Assembly: GCA_020055645.1 (NCBI GenBank)
Contig: CM034546.1
Span: forward strand, 75,826,001-75,890,000
Direction of reading: 5' to 3'
Source: Tomocerus qinae
Lineage: Eukaryota > Arthropoda > Collembola > Entomobryomorpha > Tomoceridae
DNA length: 64,000 nucleotides
Both the position numbers and the translations under genes were made by a program. Each line of letters begins with the position of its first letter. The first letter of the stretch is position 1. The notes beneath the pieces were generated by a model. It had not been told where the DNA came from. It did no database searches and worked only from the letters and a program-made list of their open reading frames with translations. Positions 62,315 to 64,000 of the stretch are shown here, piece by piece.

Positions 62315-62410
62315 ATTAATGTTTTCAATAATGTACCCCAACGCATACCTTCATGTGTTAAATTTAGTACATGGAGGTATGCGTTGGGGTACATTATTGA
62401 AAACATTAAT
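62315..62410. repeat. Hairpin repeat, copy 2 (ATGTACCCCAACGCATACC)
   Basis: 96 bp, almost perfectly self-complementary: ATTAATGTTTTCAATAATGT then ACCCCAACGCATACC pairs with its inverse. Compared with 38,645-38,745, the arms carry ACGCAT/ATGCGT in place of ACACAT/ATGTGT, a change present on both sides of the stem. Confidence 0.88.
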
Positions 62411-62722
62411 AGAAATAATAGGAAGTGCTTGACAATCAAAGCACCCACAATTAGTATAAAACATCGTTTAAAAAAATACTTCCCAGTTTACAGTCCAAGA
62501 CATTCCCCAAAATTAAAATACATTAAAATTTTCCGAATGATGACATCCGTGCAAGATGCAAGTATTGCAGAATGACATGGTAAGAAAGTAAATTTTTTAG
62601 CAAAATATGAATATATAAAAATGCACATGCACAAATTAATATTTTCAAAGGAATTTTCTCAGCTATCCCCAAAACATATATTTTGCTTGATAAGAAATGG
62701 TTTCATTTTTAGTGATACTGAA

Positions 62723-62900
62723 CAGGCACGTATCCAGAAATTTGGTCAAAGCGGGGCGGAACCAAAAATAATGTCAAAATAAGACAAATTTAAGAGAAAT
62801 TTTTGTAATTTTTGTCCTTTTTTGGAAGAAATGCCCTCTTTTTCTCAGGTTTAGGGGGGGGGCGCTGCGCCCCCCACCCCCTACTGGATACTGCTTGATA
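62723..62900. repeat. Palindromic CACGTATCCAG element, copy 2
   Basis: It starts GGCACGTATCCAGAAATTTG and contains a GGGGGGGCGCTGCGCCCCCC palindrome and CCCCCTACTGGATACTG. It corresponds to the copy at 15,826-15,985, with a different inside. Confidence 0.65.
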
Positions 62901-64000
62901 CTGAATACTGATGTTAACTATCAGATCTCAAAAGATAACTGCGAAACCATCTTAGTTGTTGGAGCATTAATTACATTGAATAATACATATATAATAAAAG
63001 CTGAATAATACGCGTTCAAAGCTGGACAGTTCCTGAAAAAGGGAGGGGAGGCAGTTCCTGAAGACTAATTTTTAATTACCCGGTAGTTTAAATGAATGAG
63101 CCTTTAAATTAAAATGTAGTATACTGCAGAGATATGATACTTTAAACTTAATGATAATTTCCTTAAACCATTTCCTTAAACAAATGAATTGTCTTTATGC
63201 ATAAAGGAATCAATCTTTGCCCATAAAACAATTAGCCATTATAGTCAATTTTTTTTGAATGGAGTAGTATGGCTATGCCAATGCCATACCTGAAATGTAT
63301 TGGTTGGTATTTAGTATTGCAGAAACGTATTGGTAGGTAATATCGGAATTTTATTTATATAAACTTTTTTGAGAATGAACTTGAGTCAAGACAAGAGACA
63401 AGAATCTTGAGATTTTGTAACTTTGTAACTCGACGTTTCATGCCCTTAAGATTTCAAAAATGTAAATCTGTTAAAAAATCTTTTTTTAAATTTGTGGCTT
63501 TAAAAATCTAAATTTTTAGTAAACGTTTTCAAATTTCAACGGACTATTATATTTTGTACAAATAAACGTGTTCCAATTTTTTGTAAGTTCTCGTTAGATT
63601 ATTTTTAAACAAATTATAATTGGTATTTATCGTGATTAATGTTATAGGCATCGGCATCATGTTGTAATATTATATAAGTTGTAAAAAAGAAAAGAAAAAA
63701 TCGAGGAATGTGAGACTTCGTTTGCGACATGGACAAACTTTGTCGTATAAATTGCCGCTAAATGTACGAATAACAAGAAGGATAACATAACATAACATAC
63801 GAACGAAATCATCAAGACTTTTCTTTTGCAATAATTACTGATTTAGCAAAAAATAACAACTGGGCACAGCAGCATAACAGTCCATAAAAGTGCAGATTAC
63901 AGAGTTAAGCAAACATTTTAAGCACGCATGTAAATGATCATGTAAGATGAATAAAAATTATATTTCTCATCCCTGTAGATCGAAGCAGAACCAACCGTTC
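62901..64000. other. Intergenic, no supported gene
   Basis: AT-rich. A short ATAACATAACATAACATA microsatellite lies near 63,785. Phrases such as GTATTGGTTGGTATT and CGTATTGGTAGGTAA (63,297-63,340) repeat weakly. No exon is supported. Confidence 0.45.

Noticed and set aside
62156..62575. Three ORFs of 61-63 codons
   Set aside because: They overlap the hairpin repeat and its flanks on both strands; no protein features.

Overview
This window looks like AT-rich nuclear DNA of an arthropod, most likely a springtail (Collembola). That placement is an inference. It rests on spliced genes with short GT-AG introns, divergent chemoreceptors of the IR and GR type, paired F-box genes, and C2H2 zinc-finger genes that begin with a Cys-x2-Cys ... 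Trp-Cys-x2-Cys (ZAD-like) module. I could not run a search to confirm the taxon.

Layout. 1-2.2 kb: a PIF/Harbinger transposon with a spliced transposase (truncated by the window edge) and a convergent, frameshifted Myb/SANT-like partner. 2.4-9 kb: remains of one or more spliced plus-strand genes, ending in a homeodomain-like segment broken by a stop and a frameshift; their introns are filled by MITE and foldback elements. 9.5-11.4 kb: a minus-strand M13 (neprilysin-type) peptidase pseudogene whose HExxH motif reads YExxH. 11.6-17.4 kb: minisatellites, dispersed repeats and part of a lysine-rich spliced gene. 17.7-18.05 kb: first exon of a GR-like receptor. 24.0-26.1 kb: an F-box gene with a long AT-rich upstream region. 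27.7-29.7 kb: an intron-poor ionotropic receptor. 31.4-34.6 kb: an 8-finger C2H2 gene whose second intron is almost entirely a 1.36-kb foldback element. 35-38.7 kb: repeats and a zinc-finger relic. 38.8-42.6 kb: a very young LTR retrotransposon. 43.3-46.5 kb: three foldback/MITE elements and a duplicated SINE. 46.9-48.8 kb: a second F-box gene, paralogous to the first. 50-61.9 kb: three zinc-finger genes (18-finger minus, THAP plus, 13-finger minus), with a nested Foldback-type transposon between the two head-to-head genes. 62-64 kb: repeats only.

The most notable item is the LTR element at 38,810-42,580. It has apparently identical 474-bp LTRs, a 4-bp target duplication, a tRNA-type primer-binding site and a polypurine tract, but no protease, reverse transcriptase or integrase. 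Between its Gag capsid region and its CCHC zinc knuckle it carries a Rrp6/RNase D-like (DEDDy) exonuclease plus HRDC region, in the -1 frame relative to capsid. The Exo I motif is missing. It looks like a non-autonomous retrotransposon that captured a cellular RNA-processing gene.

Functionally the intact genes fall into chemosensation (IR, GR), ubiquitin-ligase substrate choice (two F-box proteins) and DNA-binding regulators (four zinc-finger genes). I see no operon-like logic, which is normal for such a genome. Splice sites were assigned by eye from GT/AG signals and phase continuity, so exon limits are predictions.
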